Source of the DNA: Stutzerimonas stutzeri
GTDB lineage: Bacteria > Pseudomonadota > Gammaproteobacteria > Pseudomonadales > Pseudomonadaceae
Direction of reading: 5' to 3'
NCBI RefSeq assembly: GCF_024448695.1
Contig: NZ_JAMOHY010000017.1
Location: 1 to 59,510 of the forward strand
DNA: 59,510 nt
Under the pieces are notes generated by a model that was given only the letters and a program-made list of their open reading frames with translations, did not search any database and was not told where the DNA came from. Positions 14,268 through 21,412 of the stretch are shown here, piece after piece. Numbering within the stretch: position 1 is the stretch's first letter; the number at the start of each line of letters is the position of its first letter. Made by a program: the position numbers and the translations under genes.

Positions 14268-17014
14268 AAGACATGGACCGCCAGATCCGCGAGGAAGTGC
14301 TGCGCCGCTTCGAGGCTGACTTTGGCCTCAAGCGCCGCGCCGGTACCGACTACATGCGCGGCGGCACCTGCCCGAGCTGTGGCAAGAGGGAGCTGTATTC
14401 GCGCTACGACCAGCCGTGGTTCGTGAAATGCGGCCGCGAGAGCAAATGCGGCGAGCAGTGGCACGTGAAGGAACTGTTCGAAGACCTGTTCGACGACTGG
14501 AGCAAGCGCGCGCCGGCCACCGAGAAGGACCCGACCGCCACAGCCAAGGGCTACCTGCAGGCCGCACGCGGCTTTCACCTGGAGCTGATCGAGGGCTGGT
14601 ACACCCAGGAGAACTACTGGAGCCGCGAGCTGGGCATTGGCTCGGCCACGGTCCGTTTCCCACTGGAGCAGGGCGGCTACTGGGAGCGGCTGATCGACCG
14701 CCCGCACCGCTTCTGCAAGCAGAAGGCGCGCTTCGCGCCCGGCCAGAGCATGCGCGGCCACTGGTGGTGCCCGCCGTGTGTGGATCTGCTGGAGGTCCAG
14801 GAGCTGTGGATTACTGAGGGCATCTTCGACGCCATCGGCCTTCTGCACCACGACATTGCCGCCGTGTCGGCCATGAGCAGCAACGCCTTCCCGGCGGAAT
14901 CGCTCAAGGCGCTGGCCAAGGCTCGCACCGAAGCCGGGGCTAAGCTGCCGCGCCTGGTCTGGGCGCTGGATAACGAGCCGGGCGCGCATCGCTACACCCG
15001 CCGCTGGGTGAAGCAGGCTCGCGAGCTGGGCTTTGTGTGCGAAGCCGCGCAGATCCCGCAGCGCGACCGCAAAGCGGATTGGAACGATCTGCACCAGCGC
15101 TGGATGTTCCTCGACGAGGACAAGCGCGCCGAGCAGGTTGAGGGCGACCTGAAAGAGGCCCGTTACCAGGGCGCACTGCTGATCGCCGAGAGCGCGGCGG
15201 AGAAGGCCACGCTGATGTACGAATGGCGTGAGCGGCACGAATTCCACTTCGGCTTCGGCAACCGTATGTACTGGTTCAAGCTCGACCTGGAGAAATTCAA
15301 CAAGGCCAAGCAGGCCCTGGAGGACAGCGAGCACAACGACGACAAGCTGCTGAATGATCGGCAGATGGTCGAGAAGGCCCTGCGCCAGAGCGGCTGCGTG
15401 GTGGAAATCGCCAACTGCTACCCCAAGGCCCTGTATTTCCAGCGCAACGAGGTGACGGACGAGTCCTGGTACTACTTCCGCGTGGACTTCCCGCACGACG
15501 AACCCACCGTGCGCAACACCTTCACCGGTGGCCAGGTGGCGGCGGCGAGCGAGTTCAAGAAGCGCCTGCTGGGCATGGCCGCCGGCGCGGTGTTCACCGG
15601 TACCGGCACGCAGCTGGACAAAATCATGAAGGACCAGCTGTTCGGCCTGAAAACCGTCAAGACCATCGATTACATCGGCTACAGCAAGGAGCACGGCTGC
15701 TATGTGTTCGGCGACCTGGCCGTGCGCGGCGGCGTGGTGGAGAAGGCCAACGCCGAGGATTACTTCGAATTCAAACAGCTGCGCCTGAAGACGCTGCAGA
15801 AGAGCATCCGCCTGGAAATCGCCCGTACCGACGAGGGCTACCGCGCCGAGTGGGTCGACTGGCTGTGGACCTGTTTCGGCACGCAGGGCATCGTCGCGCT
15901 GGCCTACTGGTTCGGCTCGCTGTTTGCTGAGCAGATCCGCGCCGAATACCAGAGTTTTCCCTTCCTGGAAGTGACTGGCGAGGCCGGGGCGGGCAAGTCC
16001 ACGCTGCTGATGTTCCTCTGGAAGCTGTTCGGTCGCCCGGACGAGGAGGGCAAAGACCCCTCGAAAATGTCCAAGGCCGGCCTGCGCCGCTGGATGGGGC
16101 AGGTTTCCGGCATGCCGCTGGTACTGCTGGAGGCCGACCGCAGCGACAACGACCGTGGCGCCGCCAAGGCCTACGACTGGGACGAGCTCAAGCCGCTGTT
16201 CAATGGCGGCACCCTGGGCGTGACCGGTGTGAAGACTGCCGGCAACGAAACCTACGAGCCGCCGTTTCGCGGTGCCATCGTGATCAGCCAGAACGCCACC
16301 GTGGCGGCCAGCGAGGCCATCCTCACCCGTATCGTCAAGCTGCACTTCGTGCGGCCCCAGGTCACCAGCCAGAGCCGCGCCGCAGCGGACAACCTCAACC
16401 ACCTGGGCGCGATGGACGTGAGCCACTTCCTGATGATGGCCACCAGGGCAGAAAGCGCTGTGATGGAAACATTCCGCGCCCAGGTGAAGGTGCACGAACA
16501 GGCCCTGCGCGAGCTGAAAGAGATCCGCATCGAGCGAATCATCAAGAACCACGCCCAGCTGTTGGCCCTGCTCGATGCCCTGCGCCTGGTAGTGCCGCTG
16601 ACCGACCGCCAGCACGCTGCCGCTCAGCGCGAGCTCAAGGCCATGGCCCTGGTGCGCCAGCACGCCGTCAACGCAGACCCGAGCGAGGTGGCGGAGTTCT
16701 GGGAGGTGTTCGATTACCTGCAATCACTCAGCGATGACGCCGTGGTCGACCACAGCAAGAACCCCGACCTGATCGCCATCAACCTCAACGAATTCTGCGA
16801 GCGCGCCGCCGAGCACAAACAGCGCCTGGCCGACATCGGCACCCTGCGCAACCTGCTGCCCAACAGCCGCAGCCGCAAGTTCATCGAGAAAAACAAATCC
16901 GTCGACAGCGCCGTGCGCGCTGCCTTCAACCAGCGCAACCCCATGTCCAGCCGCTGCACAACCGTGAAGTGCTGGACCTTCCAAAACCCCGACGCCAAGC
17001 GCGGCAACGCTTGA
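14264..17014 (+). CDS. Bifunctional primase-helicase (zinc ribbon, TOPRIM, P-loop ATPase)
   Basis: This 916-residue protein combines replication primase and helicase parts. A zinc ribbon near residues 35-66 has CPSC and KCGRESKC. A TOPRIM domain follows, with TEGIFDAIG at about 184 and VWALDNEPG near 237. The last third is an SF3-like or P4-alpha-like ATPase with Walker A VTGEAGAGKST at about 568-578, then LVLLEADRSDND as a likely Walker B. The final 150 residues are helical. It would replace P2 gene A. A theta-type or primase-led start is more likely than rolling circle; that is inferred. Confidence 0.88.
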   Translation: MKDMDRQIREEVLRRFEADFGLKRRAGTDYMRGGTCPSCGKRELYSRYDQPWFVKCGRESKCGEQWHVKELFEDLFDDWSKRAPATEKDPTATAKGYLQAARGFHLELIEGWYTQENYWSRELGIGSATVRFPLEQGGYWERLIDRPHRFCKQKARFAPGQSMRGHWWCPPCVDLLEVQELWITEGIFDAIGLLHHDIAAVSAMSSNAFPAESLKALAKARTEAGAKLPRLVWALDNEPGAHRYTRRWVKQARELGFVCEAAQIPQRDRKADWNDLHQRWMFLDEDKRAEQVEGDLKEARYQGALLIAESAAEKATLMYEWRERHEFHFGFGNRMYWFKLDLEKFNKAKQALEDSEHNDDKLLNDRQMVEKALRQSGCVVEIANCYPKALYFQRNEVTDESWYYFRVDFPHDEPTVRNTFTGGQVAAASEFKKRLLGMAAGAVFTGTGTQLDKIMKDQLFGLKTVKTIDYIGYSKEHGCYVFGDLAVRGGVVEKANAEDYFEFKQLRLKTLQKSIRLEIARTDEGYRAEWVDWLWTCFGTQGIVALAYWFGSLFAEQIRAEYQSFPFLEVTGEAGAGKSTLLMFLWKLFGRPDEEGKDPSKMSKAGLRRWMGQVSGMPLVLLEADRSDNDRGAAKAYDWDELKPLFNGGTLGVTGVKTAGNETYEPPFRGAIVISQNATVAASEAILTRIVKLHFVRPQVTSQSRAAADNLNHLGAMDVSHFLMMATRAESAVMETFRAQVKVHEQALRELKEIRIERIIKNHAQLLALLDALRLVVPLTDRQHAAAQRELKAMALVRQHAVNADPSEVAEFWEVFDYLQSLSDDAVVDHSKNPDLIAINLNEFCERAAEHKQRLADIGTLRNLLPNSRSRKFIEKNKSVDSAVRAAFNQRNPMSSRCTTVKCWTFQNPDAKRGNA

Positions 17015-17039
17015 TCGGGCTGTAACACCCAACCAAAAC

Positions 17040-17059
17040 CAAGGAGAAGCACCATGCAA
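17040..17059 (+). repeat. 20-bp ribosome-site/start cassette, copy 1
   Basis: CAAGGAGAAGCACCATGCAA is identical to sequences at 17330 and 18271. Each copy carries the ribosome site and the first two codons of a separate early gene. Confidence 0.85.
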
Positions 17060-17323
17060 CTAGAAGTAATCCGCGGCCCTGCCGCATCCGGCAAAACCAC
17101 CCAGTTGCGCCAGATTGCCAAGGCAGACGGGCAAGACGAGGGGCACATCCTCCTCGCGCACCAGTTCACTCAGGCCGCACTGAAGAGCCGCATCCGCTTC
17201 CTGGCCGCTCGCGGCGCCAGGGTCGTGTGCATCGACGAGTGCACAGAGGAGCAGATCGAGTTGCTCCGCCGGCTTAGCGCAGCGTTGCCGGAGGTTCACA
17301 TCCACGCAGCTGTTGCCGCCTGA
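17054..17323 (+). CDS. Small P-loop phage protein
   Basis: The 89-residue protein begins MQLEVIRGPAASGKTTQLRQIAK, a good Walker A (GPAASGKTT) at residues 8-16. A VVCIDECTEEQ segment near 57 could be a Walker B. It is too short for a full ATPase, so it may be a reduced NTPase or nucleotide-binding accessory. It follows the primase-helicase by 39 bases. A strong AAGGAG lies 8 bases upstream in a 20-bp cassette shared with two later genes. Confidence 0.65.
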   Translation: MQLEVIRGPAASGKTTQLRQIAKADGQDEGHILLAHQFTQAALKSRIRFLAARGARVVCIDECTEEQIELLRRLSAALPEVHIHAAVAA

Positions 17324-17329
17324 CCAGAC

Positions 17330-17349
17330 CAAGGAGAAGCACCATGCAA
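17330..17349 (+). repeat. 20-bp ribosome-site/start cassette, copy 2
   Basis: Identical to the copies at 17040 and 18271. It carries the start of the 243-residue protein gene. Confidence 0.85.
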
Positions 17350-18075
17350 AAGCACTTCAGTATCACCAACGCCATGCGCGAAAAGGTCGCCGATCAGCTC
17401 ACCCTGCAGGCCGTCGCCCAGCACGGGCCACGTATCGCTGCCGATCTGGCTGCGCTCAACAAGCAGTTCTGGGCGAAGCACTGCGCTGCGGTCGAGACGT
17501 TGCCGGGGCTGAGCAAGAAGCACTGGCCTGATTTGATCCTGGCTGGGGCAGTGACTGCTACAGCGAGCTGCACACCGACCTACATGCAGCCGCGCGAGGA
17601 CAATGAGCCACGCGAGCAGAAGCTGGTCGCCGTGTACAAAAACTACAAGGAAGACGCGCGCAACGCGCTGGTAACGAAGGTGCTGGGGGCATCTGCGTTC
17701 GAGGGCGTCAGCCGCTACCTGGACCGCGAACGTTATGAGGGGCATTGGGTTATCGGTCTGAAAAGCCACACCGGCGGCGTTCCGCGCCTGCATTACATGG
17801 AGCGCATCACCGACCCAGCCTTGGAATCACTCGCTCTACTGATCTGTTCCGAACTGGCGGGCGTCATCAATGCCGCCGTGGCCTTCCGCGAACAGGCGAT
17901 GAGCGTGCTGCGGGCCTGCCGCTCTTCGCGCCAGGTTGAGGACATCTTCCCTGAGGCGGCCAAGCTGCTGCCGCAGCCGGTGAAGAACAACAAGGCGCTG
18001 GCCCCAACCGAGCTGGCCGCGAGCGTGCGCAACATGCTCGTCCAGGGCGTGCCGCCAGTAGCGGCTCAGGCGTGA
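17344..18075 (+). CDS. Phage protein, possibly Nmad5-like nucleotide-modification protein
   Basis: The 243-residue protein starts MQKHFSITNAMREKVADQLTLQAV. The first 60 residues, with ADLAALNKQFWAKH and LPGL, resemble the N-terminus of the phage proteins annotated as Nmad5 family putative nucleotide modification protein. That name rests on computational inference for the family, not on a measured reaction. No catalytic motif can be pointed to with confidence. It lies in the early block after the primase-helicase, where a DNA-modifying or host-take-over role would fit. Confidence 0.4.
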   Translation: MQKHFSITNAMREKVADQLTLQAVAQHGPRIAADLAALNKQFWAKHCAAVETLPGLSKKHWPDLILAGAVTATASCTPTYMQPREDNEPREQKLVAVYKNYKEDARNALVTKVLGASAFEGVSRYLDRERYEGHWVIGLKSHTGGVPRLHYMERITDPALESLALLICSELAGVINAAVAFREQAMSVLRACRSSRQVEDIFPEAAKLLPQPVKNNKALAPTELAASVRNMLVQGVPPVAAQA

Positions 18076-18086
18076 GGTCTCGATCG

Positions 18087-18221
18087 ATGAACCACTACGA
18101 CGATGACAAACCCACCCTGCGCGAACGCCTGGCAATGACCGGCTGGGTCGGCACCGGCCTGGCCGGTCTGCTGACAGCAGCCAACCACCTGCCGGACCTG
18201 TTCCTGGCACTCGCACGCTGA
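18087..18221 (+). CDS. Small phage protein of unknown function
   Basis: A 44-residue frame starts at ATG 18087, 11 bases after the previous stop, with GAGGT upstream. The N-terminal part is charged (DDDKPTLRERLAM). The C-terminal 25 residues are hydrophobic (GWVGTGLAGLLTAANHL), so a small membrane peptide is possible. No family is recognised. Confidence 0.45.
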   Translation: MNHYDDDKPTLRERLAMTGWVGTGLAGLLTAANHLPDLFLALAR

Positions 18222-18230
18222 AAACAAGAA

Positions 18231-18260
18231 GGCCCCGGTGAGCGGCAACTCACCAGGGCC
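18231..18260 (+). other. 12-bp hairpin between early genes
   Basis: GGCCCCGGTGAG at 18231-18242 pairs with CTCACCAGGGCC at 18249-18260, with a single mismatch and a 6-base loop. No T-run follows. It may partially terminate or stabilise the early transcript. Confidence 0.5.
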
Positions 18261-18270
18261 TGACCAACCC

Positions 18271-18290
18271 CAAGGAGAAGCACCATGCAA
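18271..18290 (+). repeat. 20-bp ribosome-site/start cassette, copy 3
   Basis: Identical to the copies at 17040 and 17330. It begins the frameshifted gene at 18285. Confidence 0.85.
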
Positions 18291-19141
18291 GTGAATCAAC
18301 CGAAGGAAGGCGGGGAGAAGGCTATCACGCCGCCGAGCGACACCGCCGCACCTATCACCTGTGAACAGATCCAGCAGTACATGACCGGCGGAGGATGCCC
18401 AACAGCAGGCGCACTGGGCGAATGCGCCGCCATGTGGTGCAACGGAAACGTCTGGACCGCTGCGCTATACATCTGGAATCCCGACTTCCACGACTCAGCG
18501 GCCGTTGCCGGCTGGTTCAGGAGCCTCGGCGCCTCCGAGATCGAAATCCCCACACCCTGTACTCGACGGCCAACGGTGACCGCAATGGCCAGTGCTTCGA
18601 GGGCGTCACCCGCCAATGGCTTGTGGAGTTCACTATGCGGGAGGTGCGCGGTCGGCTGACCGAGCCAGCCCCGGCGCAGGATGAGCGGAGGTTCGTCAAG
18701 AAGGAGATTTGCCCGAACTGCGAGCATCAGTTTCCCAGTGGCGCGAACCCTTACATCAATCAGTTGCGCGCTGCGCTTTCCGCCCGCCCTGAGCAGACCG
18801 AGCAGCTGCCTGTAGCGTGTCGAGAGTGCCGAGTGATCGGTTTCCGCCCAGGTATGGGAGAGGTCACGTTCTATGTCGAGGGCGGCGTTCCGCAGTGGAT
18901 GAACATCGGCGAAACGATCTATGTGTCTGACGCCGCCCCCATCGCGCAGACCGCCCCGCAGCCGGAGCAGATCAACTTAAGAGCGCTGCTGAATAACGGC
19001 ACAGCGCTGTCGAACATCGCCTACAACCTTGCGCAGCGGCCTGGCGTTACGCTGGACAAGATCGTCTGCGACACGCTTTTGTCCGCTTGCCGGGGCTGGG
19101 ACGCCGCCTGCGCCACCCTGCGCACTGAAGGAGGTGAGTGA
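18285..19141 (+). pseudogene. Apparent frameshifted phage gene with Cys-x2-Cys motif
   Basis: Frame one from ATG 18285 reads as good protein up to about 18552 (CNGNVWTAALYIWNPDFH, then LGASEIEIP). After that it turns into low-quality sequence. The next frame then takes over with TLYSTANGDRNGQCFEGVTRQW and continues through CPNC to a stop at 19141. The two parts read as one protein of about 285 residues broken by a single-base indel near 18550-18560, in a CCCCACACCC stretch. Alternatives are a sequencing error or two separate genes, the second starting at ATG 18634 (GGAG 6 bases upstream). No function is recognised. Confidence 0.6.
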
Positions 19142-19440
19142 TGCCTAGCACCACCGAACCCCTGCGCCCAACCATGGCCAGCCATCCGCTGCCCCTGAAC
19201 ACCATCACCTCCGTGCCTGAAAAGCTCTGTAGCAAATGCGGCGAATGCTGGCCCGCCGATACCGAGTTCTTTTACCGGCAGGCGGGCAGACCGGACGGCC
19301 TCGGCAGCATGTGCAAGGCCTGTTATGCGGAGACGCCGAGCATGATCAGGCGCAACGCCGGCAAGAAGAAACTGAACCACGCCAGCTCGCCCTGGGAGGC
19401 GCTGTTCGCTGATGCGCAGGAGGTGCAGCATGCCCGTTGA
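19141..19440 (+). CDS. Zinc-ribbon phage protein
   Basis: The 99-residue protein starts at ATG 19141 with a strong AAGGAGG six bases upstream. It contains CSKCGECWP and, about 25 residues later, CKACYAE, a two-pair zinc ribbon with the FFYRQAGRPDGLGS spacing seen in small phage HNH-associated zinc proteins. There is no nuclease core after it. It overlaps the next gene by 11 bases. A DNA-binding or regulatory role is possible. Confidence 0.65.
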   Translation: MPSTTEPLRPTMASHPLPLNTITSVPEKLCSKCGECWPADTEFFYRQAGRPDGLGSMCKACYAETPSMIRRNAGKKKLNHASSPWEALFADAQEVQHAR

Positions 19441-19666
19441 AATTCGAACCCGTTACACAACCGGGACATACGTGGCCACCGTGCGCGGTGACAAACGCAC
19501 CGCCAGCAACACCATGGGCGCCCGCTGGGCCGCCGAAGCCCTGGCGCGCAAGCTGGGCCTGGACCCAACCCTGCTACGCGAAACCCAGCGCGACCTGCTG
19601 CGCAGTGGGGTGGAGTTGTTTGTGCATCCGGAAACGCCGAAGGCGAAGGAGGTCGCCCATGGCTGA
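19430..19666 (+). CDS. Small phage protein of unknown function
   Basis: The 78-residue protein starts at ATG 19430, with AGGAGG 6 bases upstream deciding the start. The N-terminal half is beta-rich and Arg/Thr-rich (EIRTRYTTGTYVATVRGDKRTAS). The C-terminal half is helical. The pattern is reminiscent of small phage accessory proteins next to integrase genes. It overlaps the next gene by 8 bases. Confidence 0.5.
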   Translation: MPVEIRTRYTTGTYVATVRGDKRTASNTMGARWAAEALARKLGLDPTLLRETQRDLLRSGVELFVHPETPKAKEVAHG

Positions 19667-19850
19667 CGAGGTTCGCCAGCACATGCTTGAGTGCGAAGCC
19701 CGCGGCTGGCTGCGCAAGGGCTACCGCACGGCGGATCAAGTCGCCGAGCTAAGGGCGCTGATCACCAAGCATCGCGGTGCCGCCGGCGCCGAACGCCTGG
19801 TCGAGGAAATGCGCCGGCAGTGGCAGCGGCGTTCGGAGTGGCTCACCTAG
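19659..19850 (+). CDS. Small helical phage protein
   Basis: The 63-residue protein begins MADEVRQHMLECEARGWLRKGYRTADQVAELR and is basic and helical. GAAGGAGG lies 7 bases upstream. It is the last gene before a strong terminator and the integrase. Proteins of this type (sometimes given as DUF7696) are common just upstream of Pseudomonas phage integrases. No function is known. Confidence 0.5.
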   Translation: MADEVRQHMLECEARGWLRKGYRTADQVAELRALITKHRGAAGAERLVEEMRRQWQRRSEWLT

Positions 19851-19870
19851 AAAATACCACCATCAATTCG

Positions 19871-19892
19871 AGGCCCGGCGACGGGCCTTTTT
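19871..19892 (+). terminator. Rho-independent terminator of the early operon
   Basis: AGGCCCG at 19871-19877 pairs perfectly with CGGGCCT at 19882-19888 across GCGA, followed by a T-run. It separates the early operon from the integrase. Confidence 0.85.
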
Positions 19893-19952
19893 CTATTGTT
19901 GCTGGCGGGGCGGCTGTACGGTGCCGGCGTCAGCAACGGCGTGGGGACGCAT

Positions 19953-21122
19953 ATGGCAGATGGAGTTGAGGTTCGCGGCAAGGCCGTCCGGGTCTACTTT
20001 CGGTTTGAGGGCAAGCTCTGCAAGGAGCCATTTCCAGGCGAGCCAACGCCCGGCACGATAGAGCGGGCCACGCGGCAGGCGGCGATCATCCGGCATGAAA
20101 TCAAGGCCGGCACGTTCGTCTATGCCCGCTGGTTTCCTGATTCACCCAAGGTCAAATCGGGGACGTATTCGCACTGGCTGGATCTGTTCCTGGACATCAA
20201 GCGCAACGAGCTGGCGCCGTCCGCGATCCGCAGCCATGAGAGCCGGATCAAGAATCACATCCGGCCACAGTGGGGCGAGCGGCAGGTCGAGAGCATCACT
20301 TACCTGGAGATGCAGGCATGGGTGCAGAAGGTGCTGATGCCGAAGCTGCACAGCAAGACGGTGCGCGAGATCGTCGCGCTGACCCGGCAGGTATTCCAGC
20401 TGTACCGCACCAAGAACCAGGCGGCGTATGACCCGACCGAGGGCATCATCATCCGCCAGCCTGATGCGGAAGATCCTGATCCGTTCACGCGCGAGGAGAT
20501 CGAGGCCATCCTCGGGGCGGAATCGCCCGACAGGGCGCAGGAGCTGAACCTGATCAAATTCATGATCTGGGCGGGGCCGCGTGTATCTGAGGCGATAGCG
20601 CTGGCCTGGGAGGATGTCGACCTCGAAACGGGGGAGGTGACATTCAAGCGCGCGAGGGTGCGCAGTGCCTACAAGGTGACCAAGACCCGGCGCTCGACGC
20701 GCAAGCTGCGGCTGCTCAAACCTGCCCTGGAAGCATTGCGCGACCAGAAGGAGCGGACGAAGGATCTGCCGCCGGTGGAGATCCTGGTCACCGACCGCGA
20801 CAACCGGACCAAGCGCAAGCAGCTGGTGCGCTTCGTGTTCCACAACTCGCACACCAACGCGGCCTATTCGACCTCGGACAATCTGCGCAACGGCTGGTGG
20901 CTGCAGCACCTCAAGCGCGCCGGCGTGCGCCACCGAGGCCCGAACCATTGCCGGCATACCTTCGCCAGCCAGATGCTGACCAGCTGCGCAGTACCGATCG
21001 ACTGGATCGCCGCGCAGATGGGCCACACCTCGACCGAGATGATCCTTCGGCACTACGGGCGCTGGATCAGCCAGGACGCCACCGACATGACCAGCATCAT
21101 CGAGCAGCGCCTCGGCCTGTAA
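19953..21122 (+). CDS. int: Tyrosine-family phage integrase
   Basis: The protein has 389 residues from ATG 19953. The N-terminal 65 residues form an Arm-binding domain of the DUF3596/Min27 type (VRGKAVRVYFRFEGK). A core-binding domain follows (about 70-160). The catalytic domain has Arg210 (AGPRVSEA), Arg334 in HCRHTFAS, His358 (MGHTS) and the nucleophile Tyr368 (HYGRW). The usual first His of the HxxR box is Asn here, as happens in this subfamily. The gene ends 145 bases before a tRNA-like sequence, placing it at the right attachment site. Confidence 0.95.
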   Translation: MADGVEVRGKAVRVYFRFEGKLCKEPFPGEPTPGTIERATRQAAIIRHEIKAGTFVYARWFPDSPKVKSGTYSHWLDLFLDIKRNELAPSAIRSHESRIKNHIRPQWGERQVESITYLEMQAWVQKVLMPKLHSKTVREIVALTRQVFQLYRTKNQAAYDPTEGIIIRQPDAEDPDPFTREEIEAILGAESPDRAQELNLIKFMIWAGPRVSEAIALAWEDVDLETGEVTFKRARVRSAYKVTKTRRSTRKLRLLKPALEALRDQKERTKDLPPVEILVTDRDNRTKRKQLVRFVFHNSHTNAAYSTSDNLRNGWWLQHLKRAGVRHRGPNHCRHTFASQMLTSCAVPIDWIAAQMGHTSTEMILRHYGRWISQDATDMTSIIEQRLGL

Positions 21123-21185
21123 CCCTCCGATCCCAGCCAAACCGCGCTGCGGGGCCTGATTTCAGCGGCCTGCAGCGCTCTGCCA

Positions 21186-21218
21186 GTTCCCATATCGTTC
21201 CCAAATCGTTCCCAAAAA
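21186..21218 (+). repeat. Three tandem 11-bp repeats beside the attachment site
   Basis: GTTCCCATATC, GTTCCCAAATC and GTTCCCAAAAA lie head to tail after the integrase stop and before the tRNA-like end. Such direct repeats between int and att are typical of integrase arm-type binding sites. The TTCCC core also matches half of the proposed repressor operator. Confidence 0.7.
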
Positions 21219-21261
21219 TATAATCTGCAGCGGCGGAGCCAGCGTCTATACGTCATGCAGA

Positions 21262-21299
21262 AGGGTAGGCGGTGATTTCGAATCTCACCTCCTCCGCCA
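21262..21299 (+). other. tRNA 3' end, probable attR
   Basis: Reading back from the CCA at 21297-21299: G discriminator, acceptor strand CTCCTCC, T-stem CTCAC, T-loop TTCGAAT, and the opposing GTGAT. Four of five T-stem pairs form. The G-CCA end fits a serine-type tRNA. No intact 5' half lies upstream, so this looks like the tRNA 3' part left by phage integration. The intact tRNA would be at the left prophage end, outside the window. Confidence 0.6.
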
Positions 21300-21310
21300 T
21301 ATCGCGAACC

Positions 21311-21340
21311 GAAGGCCCCGTATTCCGGGGCCTTCGTCGT
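21311..21340 (+). terminator. Strong terminator after the tRNA-like end
   Basis: GAAGGCCCCG at 21311-21320 pairs perfectly with CGGGGCCTTC at 21326-21335 across a 5-base loop, followed by GTCGTTT. A terminator of this form directly after a tRNA supports the tRNA reading of 21262-21299. Confidence 0.75.
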
Positions 21341-21412
21341 TTCTGCAGCATGGAAAGTCCGCCTGGGATATTGTTCGTCCGGTCACCCATCCAACTTCAG
21401 GCAGGCGTATCG

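Larger units (their letters stand above)
1..21299. mobile_element. P2-like prophage, right-hand part
   Basis: A continuous block of phage genes runs from the left window edge to a tRNA-like 3' end just after the integrase. The tail order (FI, FII, E/E', T, U, D) is that of P2 and phiCTX-type myophages. The control and replication genes differ from P2: a primase-helicase, an AntA/AntB antirepressor, and an integrase placed far from the repressor. Head, lysis and baseplate genes and the left attachment site must lie outside the window. The block is dense, with many ATGA or GTGA overlaps. No transposase was seen inside it. Confidence 0.9.

Noticed and set aside
14168..16723. An 851-residue open frame on the minus strand opposite the primase-helicase
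   Set aside because: It is the reverse shadow of a GC-rich gene. Composition is biased to Val, Leu, Gln and His, with no domain pattern, and the forward frame has clear catalytic motifs.
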